42,604 nucleotides of DNA. It comes from Bacillus sp. (in: firmicutes). Its GTDB lineage: Bacteria > Bacillota > Clostridia > Lachnospirales > Lachnospiraceae. The stretch's first letter is position 1. Every line of letters begins with the position of its first letter. This document shows, piece after piece, positions 1-9,631 of the stretch. The position numbers and the translations under genes are program-made. The DNA is taken from positions 1-42,604 of the forward strand of contig JAMPCN010000011.1 in the NCBI GenBank assembly GCA_023666125.1. The letters are read 5' to 3'. The notes beneath the pieces are model-generated. The model made no database searches, was not told where the DNA came from, and saw only the letters and a list, made by a program, of their open reading frames with translations.

Positions 1-895
1 CCAATACCTTAAATCGATATCCCGGATAGATAAAAATCTGCGTATTGCCGCAGCATTCTTTTAATCTGCCGTTTTCATCCGCCGCGCTCTCTATCGTCCT
101 ACAGCTAGTCGTGCCGACGCAGATAACGCGGCGTCCGTTTTCTTTTGCCTTATTTATCTTATCCGCCGCTTCTTTCGTAACCTGATAATATTCCGAATGC
201 ATATGATGCTCTGCAATATTTTCCGCTTTCACCGGACGAAACGTCCCAAGTCCCACATGAAGCGTGACATATGCAATTTCCACGCCCTTTTTCTCGATTT
301 CGTCAAGCAGCTTTTTTGTAAAATGCAGTCCGGCAGTTGGCGCCGCCGCGGAACCCTCATACTTTGCATATACGGTCTGGTATCTGTTCTTATCCTGTAA
401 TTTATGCGTAATATACGGCGGCAGCGGCATCTCTCCGAGTTTATCCAGCGCTTCCTCAAAAATGCCCTCATACGTAAACTGTATGAGCCGGTTTCCCTCT
501 TCTACGATTTCCAGCACCTGCGCCTGCAGCAATCCGTCTCCAAAAGACAGACTCATGCCCGGTCTTGCTTTTTTGCCCGGTTTGACTAACGTCTCCCATA
601 TATCATGCTCCCTGCGCTTTAAAAGCAATACCTCGACCGCCGCGCCCGTATCGGTCCGCACACCCATAAGCCTTGCCGGAATGACTTTCGTATCGTTTAA
701 TACTAAGCAGTCGCCCGGCATGAGATAATTCGTAATTTCATGGAAAATATGATGTTCGATTTTTCCTGTCTCTTTATCTAACATAAGCAGCCTTGACGCG
801 CTGCGTTCCTCCAAGGGATCCTGCGCAATCAATTCCGGTGGCAGCTCATAATAAAAATCAGATTTTCGTAACTCGTTTATCATATTGATAACCAT
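1..895 (-). CDS. queA: QueA, tRNA preQ1-34 S-adenosylmethionine ribosyltransferase-isomerase (3' end cut by window)
   Basis: Transfers and isomerises the ribosyl part of S-adenosylmethionine onto preQ1 at tRNA position 34, giving epoxyqueuosine in the queuosine pathway; cytosolic. The reading frame stays open to the window edge (298 codons), so about 40 C-terminal residues of a usual 340 are missing. Seen: the N-terminal pattern [41 protein letters not shown] and [14 protein letters not shown], all typical of QueA, and [10 protein letters not shown] near the edge. The ATG at 895 is preceded by GAGGAGAGG; a second in-frame ATG lies four codons on (883). It follows the M18 aminopeptidase gene by 66 nt and may be read through from pheST. 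Its 5' region carries the shared GCAGACTG element (see repeat entries). Family call is very secure; start codon is less so. Confidence 0.95.
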   Translation of the reverse strand, partial: MVINMINELRKSDFYYELPPELIAQDPLEERSASRLLMLDKETGKIEHHIFHEITNYLMPGDCLVLNDTKVIPARLMGVRTDTGAAVEVLLLKRREHDIWETLVKPGKKARPGMSLSFGDGLLQAQVLEIVEEGNRLIQFTYEGIFEEALDKLGEMPLPPYITHKLQDKNRYQTVYAKYEGSAAAPTAGLHFTKKLLDEIEKKGVEIAYVTLHVGLGTFRPVKAENIAEHHMHSEYYQVTKEAADKINKAKENGRRVICVGTTSCRTIESAADENGRLKECCGNTQIFIYPGYRFKVL

Positions 896-920
896 GCCTC
901 TCCTCAGTCTGCATGTTTAG
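881..920 (-). repeat. GCAGACTG 5'-element, copy A (before queA)
   Basis: One of three similar elements in the window that run through the ribosome-binding site into a start-like ATG. Read on the minus strand this copy has CTAAACAT, then GCAGACTGAG (core at 905-912), a GGAGAGG purine run, then CATGGTTATCAATATG. The copy at 24243-24284 matches it almost base for base, including the start codons. Upstream GTCTG could pair with CAGAC to form a small hairpin. Function unknown. Confidence 0.55.
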
Positions 921-961
921 TCCATCAGACACAACCTTATCCCCCGCATATGGAAAATTTC

Positions 962-2383
962 CTATAAATCCGCATTCTCCAAAAATGCCACATAACCTCT
1001 TTTGGCTTCATAGACATCCGCCTTACTGGTCGCTTCCCATGGCGCGTGCATATTTAAGACCGCCACGCCGCTGTCAATCACGTTCATGCCATACAGCGCC
1101 AGAATATAAGCAATCGTTCCGCCGCCTCCCAAATCTACTTTGCCAAGTTCCGCCGTCTGGAAATTGACGCTCTCTTTCTCAAAAATATCCCTGATATGCG
1201 CAAGGTACTCCGCGTTGGCATCATTGGAACCGGATTTGCCTCTGGATCCGGTAAATTTATTAAATACCATACCGCCGCCCAGATAAGCCACGTTTTTCTT
1301 ATCGAAGCTGGAAGCGTAAGTCGGATCGTACGCGCTGCTGACGTCGGAAGAAAGCATACAAGAGGACGCCAGGCATCTTCTGACGTTTAACTCGCTGTAT
1401 TCGCCCGCCAGATTCATGACTTCCGCTACCGCATTTTCAAAAAATTTAGACTGCATACCCGTTGCGCCTACGCTGCCGATTTCCTCTTTATCCACCAGAA
1501 TACAGCAAGCCGTTCTCGCCGTCCTGCCGATTTCAAGCATCGCTTTTAAGGAAGAAAAAGCGCATACTCTGTCATCCTGACCATAGGAAAGAATCATGCT
1601 TTTATCAAAGCCTGCTTCCCTTGCCTTTCCCGCCGGAACAACTTCTAGTTCCGCTGAAATAAAGTCCTCTTCCTCTATTTCATAACTGTCTTTTAATATA
1701 GAGAGGATATTCTTTTTTACCGCGTCTTTTTCCGCAGAATCTTTTTCTTCTTTGTCCTTTTTCTTTTTATCAATCACAAGAGGCATGTTGCCGATAATGA
1801 TGTCCAAAGCCTCCCCTTCGATTACCTTGGACGCTTTCTTTTCCAACTGCTCCTGCGCCAGATGAATCAATAAATCCGATACAAAAAATACAGGGTCATC
1901 CTCGTTTTCCCCGATATTGACCTCTATTGTCGTTCCGTCCTTTTTCACAATGACGCCGTGAATCGCCAAGGGAATTGCCACCCACTGATATTTTTTCACG
2001 CCGCCGTAGTAGTGCGTGTCCAAATAGGCAAAACCGCCGTCTTCGTACAACGGATTCTGCTTGATATCCAGACGCGGGGAATCGATATGCGCCCCTAAAA
2101 TATTAAGGCCCTCGGACATTGCTTTTTCCCCGATTTGGAACATGACAATAGATTTATTCATCCAGACGGAATATACCTTATCGCCACATTTTAAAGACGT
2201 CTTTTTCTTAATAAGCGTACTTAACTCCTGATATCCCGCTTTTTCAATCTCATTAACAATCACGTCGATACATTCCCGCTCCGTCTTGCCATTATCCAAA
2301 AAATCCATGTACTGTCTGGCAAATTCGTCTACTTTTTTTACCTGTTTTTGGTCATAGGTTTCCCATGTATTCTTCGTTTCCAT
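962..2383 (-). CDS. apeA: M18 family zinc aminopeptidase (ApeA type)
   Basis: A cytosolic metallo-aminopeptidase of the M18 (aspartyl aminopeptidase) family that removes N-terminal residues from peptides. The 473-residue length fits the type 1 (ApeA) group. Metal-site motifs are in the expected order: GAHIDSPRLD (His99), GQDDRVCAF (Asp271 region), DKEEIGS (Asp298, Glu300-301), SSDVSSAYDP (Asp347) and HAPWEATSK near the C-terminus (His446). A lysine/glutamate-rich insert at about 203-225 looks like a surface loop. It lies 48 nt after pheT and 66 nt before queA on the same strand, so it probably shares their transcript. Start ATG at 2383 has GGAGAGC upstream. Confidence 0.93.
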   Translation of the reverse strand: METKNTWETYDQKQVKKVDEFARQYMDFLDNGKTERECIDVIVNEIEKAGYQELSTLIKKKTSLKCGDKVYSVWMNKSIVMFQIGEKAMSEGLNILGAHIDSPRLDIKQNPLYEDGGFAYLDTHYYGGVKKYQWVAIPLAIHGVIVKKDGTTIEVNIGENEDDPVFFVSDLLIHLAQEQLEKKASKVIEGEALDIIIGNMPLVIDKKKKDKEEKDSAEKDAVKKNILSILKDSYEIEEEDFISAELEVVPAGKAREAGFDKSMILSYGQDDRVCAFSSLKAMLEIGRTARTACCILVDKEEIGSVGATGMQSKFFENAVAEVMNLAGEYSELNVRRCLASSCMLSSDVSSAYDPTYASSFDKKNVAYLGGGMVFNKFTGSRGKSGSNDANAEYLAHIRDIFEKESVNFQTAELGKVDLGGGGTIAYILALYGMNVIDSGVAVLNMHAPWEATSKADVYEAKRGYVAFLENADL

Positions 2384-2431
2384 AAATAATGCTCTCCTTC
2401 TCCAATTTCTATTTTCGTTTTCCGCGCATCC

Positions 2432-4861
2432 TTAACTGCGCAGTTCAATTCCCATGCTGTCTAACCCATTCAAAATCTTTTTCATGACACCATTAACGTC
2501 TGCGTCCTCCAGCGTTTTATCCTTTGCCCGAAACGTGATGGAATAAGCGACGGACTTATAACCGTCCTTAATCTGGCTGCCCTCGTAAATATCAAACAGC
2601 TTGTAGTCCTCTAAAATCTTTCCGCCGCGCTGCGCGATAACCGCTTCAATTTCTCCCACCATGATATTTTTCGGCACAACCATACTGATATCACGCGATA
2701 CGGCCGGATATTTGGCAAGGCTTTCATATTTTCTGTCAAAAGTCGCAAACGGCAGAACTTCCGGCATATCCAAAACCGCAATATATACTTTTGTCTTTAA
2801 GTCGTAGTTATCACATACCTCCGGATGCACTTCGCCCAGATAGCCTATCACTTTCCCGTCATAACAGATATTGGCCTGTCTGCCCGGATGCAGGAAATTT
2901 TTGCCCGCTTTCGGGTCATAAACGGCTTTTTTCTTCATGCCAATGCTTTCAAAAAACTCTTCTATCACGCCTTTCATCGTGAAGAAATCTCCCTCTCCGT
3001 ACATACCCAGCGTAAACTGCATTCTTTCATCGGGCAGTTTGGTAAGCGGAAGCTCTTCCGGCAGATAGATATTGCCAAGTTCATAGAGTTTGACATTCTT
3101 ATTTCTTCTGTTATAGTTGGTCGAAAGGCTCGTCAGCATACCGTTTAGGGAAATCGTTCTCATAATGGAGAAATCCTCACCTAACGGATTCGCAATCGTA
3201 ATTGCCCGCCTTAAGATATCATTTTTATCCAGTAACAGTTTATCAAATACTTTCGGGCTTTCAAAGGAATAGCACATGCCCTGTGAAAAACCGCAAAATT
3301 CCGCGATATCCCTTGCCTTTTGCTCAATCCGTAATTTAAAGGAGAGCTTTCCTGTCGTCGCCTCCCCGCTCGGAAGCGTCATGGGAATCTTATCATAGCC
3401 ATAAAAACGCGCCACTTCCTCCGCGATATCCGCGATACCCTCCAAATCCTGCCGAAAGGCCGGAATCACAAGAACTTTCGTGCCGTCGGATTCCGTTTCC
3501 ATGACAAGCTCCAGTCTTGCAAAAATCTCCTCCATCTCTTTTTCAGAAATATTGGTTCCAAGGAGCGAATTGATGCGCCCGTTGTCAAAACGGATTCTTC
3601 TAAGCTCTTTTATCGGCGCGCCGACATCCACCATGCCGTCTACAACGTCGCCGCAGCCAAGTTCCTGTATCAACTGGCAGGCTCTGTCGATTGCCGCCTG
3701 CGCATTGCTTGGCTCCAATCCTTTTTCAAAAATACCAGAAGCGTCGGTACGCAGTCCCAACCGTTTGGCGGATTTACGGATATTAGCGCCATTAAAGGTC
3801 GCCGCTTCAAAAACAACCGTCTTTACATTGTCCGTTATCTTGGAATTTTCACCGCCCATAATGCCCGCAATACCAATTTCTTTTTCGGCGTCGCATATCA
3901 TTAACATATCGGAATCTAACGTCCGCATCTGTCCGTCTAACGTCTGGAACACATCCCCGTCCTTAGCGCGGCGTACGATAATCTTATGCCCCGCTATTGT
4001 GTCCAAATCAAACGCATGCATCGGCTGGCCGTATTCCTCCATGACATAGTTGGTAATATCCACCAGATTGTTAATCGGGCGGATGCCGCTTCCCGCCAGT
4101 CTTCTTTGCAGCCATTTCGGAGACGGGCCGATTTTAATATTCGTACATACTCTTGCGCAGTAACGTGTGCAAAGTTCGGTATCTTTGACTTCCACGCTGA
4201 TATAATCTTCCACTTTTTCGTTGTTTGCTTTCACTTCCACTTTCGGCGCGATAAAAGGCTTCTTAAACGTAGCTGCCGCCTCTCTGGCAACGCCCAAAAC
4301 ACTATAGCAGTCTACCCTGTTAGATGTAATTTCATACTCGAATACGGTATCTCTTAACCCAAGCGCCTCTATCGCGTCGTCACCGACTTTGGCGTCTTCC
4401 GGAAAGATATAAATGCCATCCTCGGGAGCTTCCGGGTACATATCCCTGGAAGAACCGAGTTCCTCAATGGAACACATCATGCCGTTAGATTCTACGCCGC
4501 GCAGTTTTCCAGCCTTGATGGCAATGCCGTTTTCCGGCATCGGTCCGCCGTCATGTCCGCCTGCAACCTTACCGCCGTCCAGCACGACCGGTACTTTATC
4601 TTTTTCTTTTACATTCGGCGCGCCGGTTACAATCTGAATCGTCTCGCTTCCGATATTTACCTGACAGACAATCAGCTTATCCGCATCCGGATGTTTTTCA
4701 ATTTTTTCAATCTGTCCGATGACGATTTTTTCCAAATTTTTATCTAATCGCTCATAGGTTTCCACCTTTGTTCCGGTCAATGTCATAGCATCCGCGTATT
4801 CTTTATCGGTGCAGGAAAGTTCCGGAACATATGCCTTAATCCATGATAATGCAGTATTCAT
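2432..4861 (-). CDS. pheT: Phenylalanine--tRNA ligase beta subunit
   Basis: Large subunit of the alpha2-beta2 phenylalanyl-tRNA synthetase; it binds tRNA, edits Tyr-tRNA(Phe) and supports the catalytic alpha subunit. At 809 residues it is full length. Domains in order: EMAP/tRNA-binding OB fold (about 40-150, with IVIGQIEKIEKHPDADKLIVC), the B3/B4 editing domain (about 210-380, with RRLAGSGIRPINNLVDITNYV), the B5 domain (about 400-475), the core that mimics a class II synthetase, and a C-terminal ferredoxin-fold anticodon-binding domain (about 715-809, with KYPAVSRDISMVVP). It starts 45 nt after pheS in the usual order and should be under the same T-box control. Confidence 0.98.
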   Translation of the reverse strand: MNTALSWIKAYVPELSCTDKEYADAMTLTGTKVETYERLDKNLEKIVIGQIEKIEKHPDADKLIVCQVNIGSETIQIVTGAPNVKEKDKVPVVLDGGKVAGGHDGGPMPENGIAIKAGKLRGVESNGMMCSIEELGSSRDMYPEAPEDGIYIFPEDAKVGDDAIEALGLRDTVFEYEITSNRVDCYSVLGVAREAAATFKKPFIAPKVEVKANNEKVEDYISVEVKDTELCTRYCARVCTNIKIGPSPKWLQRRLAGSGIRPINNLVDITNYVMEEYGQPMHAFDLDTIAGHKIIVRRAKDGDVFQTLDGQMRTLDSDMLMICDAEKEIGIAGIMGGENSKITDNVKTVVFEAATFNGANIRKSAKRLGLRTDASGIFEKGLEPSNAQAAIDRACQLIQELGCGDVVDGMVDVGAPIKELRRIRFDNGRINSLLGTNISEKEMEEIFARLELVMETESDGTKVLVIPAFRQDLEGIADIAEEVARFYGYDKIPMTLPSGEATTGKLSFKLRIEQKARDIAEFCGFSQGMCYSFESPKVFDKLLLDKNDILRRAITIANPLGEDFSIMRTISLNGMLTSLSTNYNRRNKNVKLYELGNIYLPEELPLTKLPDERMQFTLGMYGEGDFFTMKGVIEEFFESIGMKKKAVYDPKAGKNFLHPGRQANICYDGKVIGYLGEVHPEVCDNYDLKTKVYIAVLDMPEVLPFATFDRKYESLAKYPAVSRDISMVVPKNIMVGEIEAVIAQRGGKILEDYKLFDIYEGSQIKDGYKSVAYSITFRAKDKTLEDADVNGVMKKILNGLDSMGIELRS

Positions 4862-4906
4862 TTTTTCTATTCCTTTCTGTTTCCTATGTTATCTATAGGA
4901 TTACTA

Positions 4907-5926
4907 TTAAAACTGTTTTAAAAATCTAACGTCATTTTCATACAAAAGACGCATATCGTCTATTTCATATTTTAACAGCGCGATTCTTTCTAAGCCGATA
5001 CCGAATGCAAAGCCCGAATAGCTTTCCGGGTCGATACCGCTCATACGCAGCACATTCGGATGCACCATACCGCAGCCTAAAATTTCAATCCAACCGGAGC
5101 CTTTACAGAAGCGGCATCCGCTTCCGCCGCATTTAAAGCAGCTTACATCCATTTCCGCGCTTGGTTCCGTGAAATTAAAGTGATGCGGCCTGAATTTCAC
5201 TTTTGTTTCTTCTCCAAACAGTTCTTTGGAAAATTCCGCCAGTGTGCCTTTTAAATCGGCAAGCGTAATATGCTTATCAATGACAAGCCCCTCAATCTGG
5301 TGGAAAGAGGGAGAATGCGTCGCATCCACCTCGTCGGAACGGAATACCCGTCCGGGCGCAATCATACGAATCGGCAGCTTTCCTTTTTCCATCTCATGCA
5401 CCTGCGTTCCCGACGTCTGGGTACGGAGCAGAAAATCGCCGCTGATATAGAAAGTATCCTGCTCGTCCTTCGCCGGATGGTCGGCAGGAATGTTTAACGC
5501 CTCAAAGTTATAGTAATCCGTTTCTATCTCAGGTCCCTCTACCACTTCATAGCCCATGCCGACAAAAATACGCTCTACTTCCTCCATCGCAATGGTATTA
5601 GGGTGGCGGTGTCCTGATTCCGCTTTCTTGGCAGGCAGCGTCACGTCGATGACTTCCGCTTTCATCTGCGCCTCTCTTGCCGCCCGCTCCATCTTGACGA
5701 TGGCTTCTTCGAGTACCTTTTCAATCTGCTCTCTTGTCTCATTGACAAGCTGGCCTACTTTCGGTCTGTCCTCGGGTGCAACATCTTTCATGCCCTTTAA
5801 CACGCTTGTCAATTCTCCTTTTTTGCCAAGAAAACTGACACGCACGTCATTTAATTTTCCCAAAGCATCACTTGCCTCAATCTGGCGTAATGCTTCCGCT
5901 TTCAGCTGCTCTAATTTTTCTTTCAT
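4907..5926 (-). CDS. pheS: Phenylalanine--tRNA ligase alpha subunit
   Basis: Catalytic subunit of phenylalanyl-tRNA synthetase, charging tRNA(Phe) in the cytosol. The 339 residues match the bacterial family. An N-terminal coiled-coil arm (about 1-85) is followed by a class II catalytic core: GHRHPNT, EGPEIETDYYNFEALN, the motif 2 region VDATHSPSFHQIEG and motif 3 FGIGLERIALLKY. A CFKCGGSGCRFCKGSGW stretch (about 270) is the usual cysteine-containing insert before the active-site loop. It is the first gene after the T-box leader; the ATG at 5926 has AAAGGAA upstream. Confidence 0.98.
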   Translation of the reverse strand: MKEKLEQLKAEALRQIEASDALGKLNDVRVSFLGKKGELTSVLKGMKDVAPEDRPKVGQLVNETREQIEKVLEEAIVKMERAAREAQMKAEVIDVTLPAKKAESGHRHPNTIAMEEVERIFVGMGYEVVEGPEIETDYYNFEALNIPADHPAKDEQDTFYISGDFLLRTQTSGTQVHEMEKGKLPIRMIAPGRVFRSDEVDATHSPSFHQIEGLVIDKHITLADLKGTLAEFSKELFGEETKVKFRPHHFNFTEPSAEMDVSCFKCGGSGCRFCKGSGWIEILGCGMVHPNVLRMSGIDPESYSGFAFGIGLERIALLKYEIDDMRLLYENDVRFLKQF

Positions 5927-5972
5927 GCTTTCATTCCTTTCTTCCTATAGGCACCCCTGCGCATAAAATAAT

Positions 5973-6235
5973 CCCATATGCTTCCTACGAAACATATGGG
6001 ACGAATAAACCGCGGTACCACCCAGATTCCTGCTTATATAAAGCAGACGCTCTATGTGCGTAACGTACACCTACGTCTTAAACTACTAAACCATGTCTGG
6101 TCTTTCCCTTAAGCAGCTCCAGCGGGAAATTCGGAACACTATCTGAACTTAAAGGAGCTTACAGCCGACGACTCCTTCTCTCTGTAAGAAAATACTGCCC
6201 TACTGACGCTTTCACAGCCTTTATATTATTTATAG
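5973..6235 (-). promoter_or_regulatory. T-box riboswitch leader of pheST (Phe specifier)
   Basis: The leader binds uncharged tRNA and then lets transcription continue into pheS. Read on the minus strand it has the diagnostic T-box sequence TGGGTGGTACCGCGG (complement of 6010-6024). The T-box is followed by a terminator hairpin with arms CCCATATG at 5973-5980 and CATATGGG at 5993-6000 and an AT-rich tail. Stem I features (AGUA near the start, an AGAGAG-type loop) are present at about 6160-6215. A UUC codon at 6126-6128, before CCGCUGGAGCUG, sits where the specifier belongs and codes phenylalanine. The specifier position is inferred from layout, not from a computed fold. Confidence 0.93.
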
Positions 6236-6240
6236 CTTTT

Positions 6241-6269
6241 AGTTTAATGAGTTTTAGCCGACTTGTCAA
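6241..6269 (-). promoter_or_regulatory. Candidate promoter of the T-box/pheST transcript
   Basis: Perfect -35 TTGACA (6264-6269) and a moderate -10 TAAACT (6241-6246) separated by 17 nt on the minus strand. The -35 lies inside the last codons of the upstream BrkB-type gene, which implies compact packing. Confidence 0.5.
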
Positions 6270-7101
6270 GCCATCCGAACAGAAATTTATATACCGGCCC
6301 GAAATAGCGGTTAATATGCGCCCCTATCAGCAGAATATACATCACCATATAGAACCAGAACATCAAAATAACAATGGTTGTCAGACTGCCGTATGTGCCA
6401 AAACCATTGAAATATTCCACATATACGGAAAAAAAGTAGGAGGCGATACTCCAGACAACAGCCGAAAAAGCGGCTCCCGGAAGCTGTTTACGGAACTTTA
6501 ATTTCACACTCGGCACAAAAGTATATATCATCGCAAATATAAGCGTTAATATAACCCACGAAAACAAAAAACGAAAGCGCATGATAAATTGCACGACCAC
6601 CTGTAACTGTGGAAAATCATGCAGCGCAATATCTACAATGACGTTACCGAATACCATGATAAACACGGAAAGAAGAATCGCGACTAACATAATCACCGTA
6701 TACAGGCAGGCGATTGTCCTAAGGAGCAGATAGTTTCGCTTCTCCTCGATATCATTGACCTCGTTTAATCCCTGTATCAGCGCAAGCATCGCCTTGGCTG
6801 CCGACCAGACAGTGACAATGGCGAATACCGTAATCGTTCCCGCCGTTCTTTCATACACGTCATAAATAACGTTCTGTATAAAACCGCCCATCGTCTCCGG
6901 CACGATTTTCATACACGCCATAATCAGATTTTCAGCCGTTAAGGAAGTATAGGGTAAAATCGCGCATAACGCCATTAAAAGCGGAACCATTGACAAAAAC
7001 AGGAAAAACGCCGCGCTTGCCGCAAACGCGCTGATATTTTTACGCGTCATCTGCATGGAAAAATCTTTACCTATCAAAACTAATCTTACTAATGTCTTCA
7101 T
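6244..7101 (-). CDS. YihY/BrkB-family integral membrane protein
   Basis: A 285-residue polytopic membrane protein with about six hydrophobic segments and the family's conserved pieces: SAAFFLFLSMVPLL near residue 30, ITVFAIVTVWSAAKAMLALIQGLN (about 95-118), and FNGFGTYGSLTTIVILMFWFYMVMYILLIGAHIN near the C-terminus. The family was once called ribonuclease BN; that assignment was withdrawn, and its molecular role is unsettled. Its ATG overlaps the stop of the SpoIID/LytB-domain gene by 4 nt (ATGA), so the two are translationally coupled. Confidence 0.9.
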   Translation of the reverse strand: MKTLVRLVLIGKDFSMQMTRKNISAFAASAAFFLFLSMVPLLMALCAILPYTSLTAENLIMACMKIVPETMGGFIQNVIYDVYERTAGTITVFAIVTVWSAAKAMLALIQGLNEVNDIEEKRNYLLLRTIACLYTVIMLVAILLSVFIMVFGNVIVDIALHDFPQLQVVVQFIMRFRFLFSWVILTLIFAMIYTFVPSVKLKFRKQLPGAAFSAVVWSIASYFFSVYVEYFNGFGTYGSLTTIVILMFWFYMVMYILLIGAHINRYFGPVYKFLFGWLDKSAKTH

Positions 7102-9371
7102 CCATGTACCTCACAGTCCGTAAAAAAACTTTTCAGTATTTTTTGATAATCATATCCCCGGCTGCCCATTTCTTTTGCTCCGTTTTGCGACATGCCGACG
7201 CCGTGTCCATAGCCGCCGCCAATCAAAGTATATCCTACCACATCTTCTCTCAATTTTCCAGTTTCTATGATAAAAAACGCGCTCGGAAGAAGCGTCTTGG
7301 CCGCTACGCTTTTTTTATCCTGCCTGACGACCATGCTTTCGCCGTCGCATAAAATACGGCGGATGTTATATTCCGATATGATTTTTATGGTCTTTTTACT
7401 GCCCGTTATCACCAGTTCGTCCGCAATGCCGCCCGCGCCTCTTTTCGTAACCGCAATGTCTTTTATTTTTCCGATATCTCCTATCGGTTCCGACACATAA
7501 TAATCCCTGTCCGCATTCGTCTTTTTTGTCAAAATAAGCGATTCATTCGCCTGATAACGTTCTTTTAGCCGTTGCGTCATGGCGTCAACATCCAACTCCT
7601 TTACCTGATATTGCCATCTGTACCAGGCTTCCCCGCTTTCAAAATCGTTTTCGTCTACGTTTTGGATAAATTCGGCGAAAGTTTCTTCCTTCGCCATTTC
7701 CTCCGCGCTTTTTGCATTTTGTGCGGCCTCTTCCGGCGCCAGCTTTCCGGGTTTTATATAGGGAATCGCCTCCCCGCTTTCCGACTTCCATATCGTCGTA
7801 TCCGTACCGTAGCCGCAGGAAGTGGAATAATAATAATTGTCCGCAAGCTGCCCCTGATAATATAACATCATCCCGCTTGTCTCTTTCACCGCCGTGGTAG
7901 TCGCCGTATTTTCCGCAATGTTATGATAGACCTGATAGGACGTCGTATCATCCAGATGCGCGCCTAGGTCGGCAAAACCGGCGTGCAGTATATAGCGAAA
8001 CGCATAAGTTCTGGCGCAGACTGCCTGCGCTTTTAGCGCCTCCTTCGGGTAGGAAGCCGGCATCTCGCTCGGCACAACGGCGTACAGATATTCCTCTAAC
8101 GGCAGTTCATTGATAATCACCATGCCCTGCGGCGTTTTATAAAATTCCAGCGCACCCCTATAATACGGTTCTTCTTTTGTAATCCCCTCGATTTCTAATT
8201 TGACTTTATCGGTCAACGCCCGGCATTGGAAAATGCGTCTTTCCCCGTCTCGCAGTTCATCAGCGCGCACTACCGTTTCTTCACCGTCTGCCGTAACCTT
8301 TGCCTCTTCATAATAATAACCGCCGTCCGCCGTATTTTTTAACAGTACGCGGATTTGGTCTATTTCTCCCTCTCTGGAAACAAGACCGGCGCAGATTTTA
8401 TTTTCCCAGACTACAAAGTCCGTATAGTCATAGCCAATCATCAAATCCGTTTTTTTCTGTGTCTCTAGCGTGCCGCAAAGCTTATATACTTCCAGATTTT
8501 TGTCTGTTTCATATACGCCGTATCCTTCTATTTCAATACTGTCTTTTGACACGCTCAACAGTTTCCCACGGATTTTTTCCTGTTTTTCCTGTATCCGTAT
8601 CAATTCCTGATTTTCAAAGGTCAAATCCGCAACGAGTTCCCGCTTCGCCTTTTCTTTCGTCGTTACCGGAAACGTCAACTGGTGGTAAAAACATTCCAGC
8701 GTAACGGCGCCGTTATCATCAGACATCTCCATGACCCAGACATTTTCCAGAATCGTTTTCTCATCCAATACGCGGACGCTCGTTAAAAGTTCGTTATCTT
8801 TCACATAGACTTCTTCCTTGGAAAAAGCAGAATCCGCAAAGGAAGAGGAACGGTACGCATATTCATTGTTTGGCGTGTATGCCTTTTTTTCCTCTTCATT
8901 TATCTTTAAAATAAATACCGTCGTCTTCCAAACCGAAGAATGCGTGTCATAATAAGCGAGCATAAGCTGATACGCCTGATACCAGTCCTCTTTTAAAAGC
9001 GCATGTTCCTCTTCGTATTTCCCCGCAAAATCCGGTATCTGCTTCTCCAAACCGCCAATCTGCTCATAAATATTCTTATACTGTTTATATGTAAGATTTA
9101 TCTGTCCGCTGCCGCCATTTTCACTCCCGCCGTTTTCGTGATTTTCTTCCATTTCCCCGCCGTTTTCCTCCTCTATCGTAACAGGCAGCATTAACGCCTG
9201 TAATAAGATTTGTACATCCTCTACGCTTATCTTTTCCCCCTCCGGCTCTTCCAGCTTCCCACCGTACTCCATCCGGTGCAGCCATAACCAGAATAAGAAA
9301 ATCATGCCTGCTATAATCGCCAGCAGTTTCAGCAGATTGTTCAGATTTTCTTTTCTTTCATTTTCCCTCAT
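7098..9371 (-). CDS. SpoIID/LytB-domain cell-wall protein, membrane anchored
   Basis: A 757-residue protein with one N-terminal membrane segment (about 13-31, IAGMIFLFWLWL), so the rest is probably outside the membrane. The C-terminal part is a SpoIID/LytB domain: ELPLEEYLYAVVPSEMP, EALKAQAVCARTYAF, STSCGYGTDTTIW, and at the end GGGYGHGVGMSQNGAKEMG. In SpoIID this fold is a lytic transglycosylase acting on stem-peptide-free glycan during engulfment, while LytB enhances the amidase LytC. The domain is split by an acidic insert (about 575-650), and the N-terminal 400 residues are unlike SpoIID, so this is a long paralogue rather than spoIID itself. It is the first gene of a pair with the BrkB-type protein. 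Confidence 0.85.
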   Translation of the reverse strand: MRENERKENLNNLLKLLAIIAGMIFLFWLWLHRMEYGGKLEEPEGEKISVEDVQILLQALMLPVTIEEENGGEMEENHENGGSENGGSGQINLTYKQYKNIYEQIGGLEKQIPDFAGKYEEEHALLKEDWYQAYQLMLAYYDTHSSVWKTTVFILKINEEEKKAYTPNNEYAYRSSSFADSAFSKEEVYVKDNELLTSVRVLDEKTILENVWVMEMSDDNGAVTLECFYHQLTFPVTTKEKAKRELVADLTFENQELIRIQEKQEKIRGKLLSVSKDSIEIEGYGVYETDKNLEVYKLCGTLETQKKTDLMIGYDYTDFVVWENKICAGLVSREGEIDQIRVLLKNTADGGYYYEEAKVTADGEETVVRADELRDGERRIFQCRALTDKVKLEIEGITKEEPYYRGALEFYKTPQGMVIINELPLEEYLYAVVPSEMPASYPKEALKAQAVCARTYAFRYILHAGFADLGAHLDDTTSYQVYHNIAENTATTTAVKETSGMMLYYQGQLADNYYYSTSCGYGTDTTIWKSESGEAIPYIKPGKLAPEEAAQNAKSAEEMAKEETFAEFIQNVDENDFESGEAWYRWQYQVKELDVDAMTQRLKERYQANESLILTKKTNADRDYYVSEPIGDIGKIKDIAVTKRGAGGIADELVITGSKKTIKIISEYNIRRILCDGESMVVRQDKKSVAAKTLLPSAFFIIETGKLREDVVGYTLIGGGYGHGVGMSQNGAKEMGSRGYDYQKILKSFFTDCEVHG

Positions 9372-9392
9372 GCAGTCTCCTTTTTGTTTATG

Positions 9393-9420
9393 AAAAGAAA
9401 AAGCAGCCGTAACGACTGCT
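9393..9420 (-). terminator. Intrinsic terminator after 6S RNA
   Basis: GCAGTCG-TTA-CGGCTGC-type hairpin (9403-9419) followed by TTTTTCTTTTC on the minus strand. Confidence 0.75.
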
Positions 9421-9433
9421 TCTTCTTTTGTAT

Positions 9434-9626
9434 ATTCCCCAAAATGCCGAATCCTGTATTTTGACTCCTAGCTATAGCTAGGTGGGTAACCGCAGTTATG
9501 CTTCTGCCTTCCACTGCATAATGTTCATAACGAACCGGAGGCCTGACATCCACATAACGATGTAGGAATCCCGTTTAAAGTAACTGTAGGTTCAAAATAA
9601 CAAGAATTATCGTGCATTCCAGGTTA
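9434..9626 (-). ncRNA. ssrS: 6S RNA
   Basis: Regulatory RNA that binds sigma-A RNA polymerase by mimicking an open promoter. On the minus strand the ends form a long closing stem: CCUGGAAUGC near the 5' end pairs fully (with G-U) with GCAUUUUGGG near the 3' end. The inner UAUUUUGA then pairs with UCAAAAUA. A large single-stranded central region follows, with an upper hairpin stack (GGUUCGUUAUGAAC and the GCAGUGGAAGGC segment). The CUGCGGUUACCCACCUAGC stretch is the kind of sequence seen in Clostridia 6S RNAs. Length about 190 nt fits. It has its own promoter and terminator, and an open frame across it is only a shadow. Identification is from recall of family features and hand folding. Confidence 0.82.
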
Positions 9627-9631
9627 ATTCT

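Noticed and set aside
264-728. Plus-strand frame of 154 codons
   Set aside because: It is antisense to queA, which has clear family motifs.
9368-9553. Open frame of 61 codons read as a protein gene
   Set aside because: It lies inside the 6S RNA and its terminator; the RNA explains the sequence.
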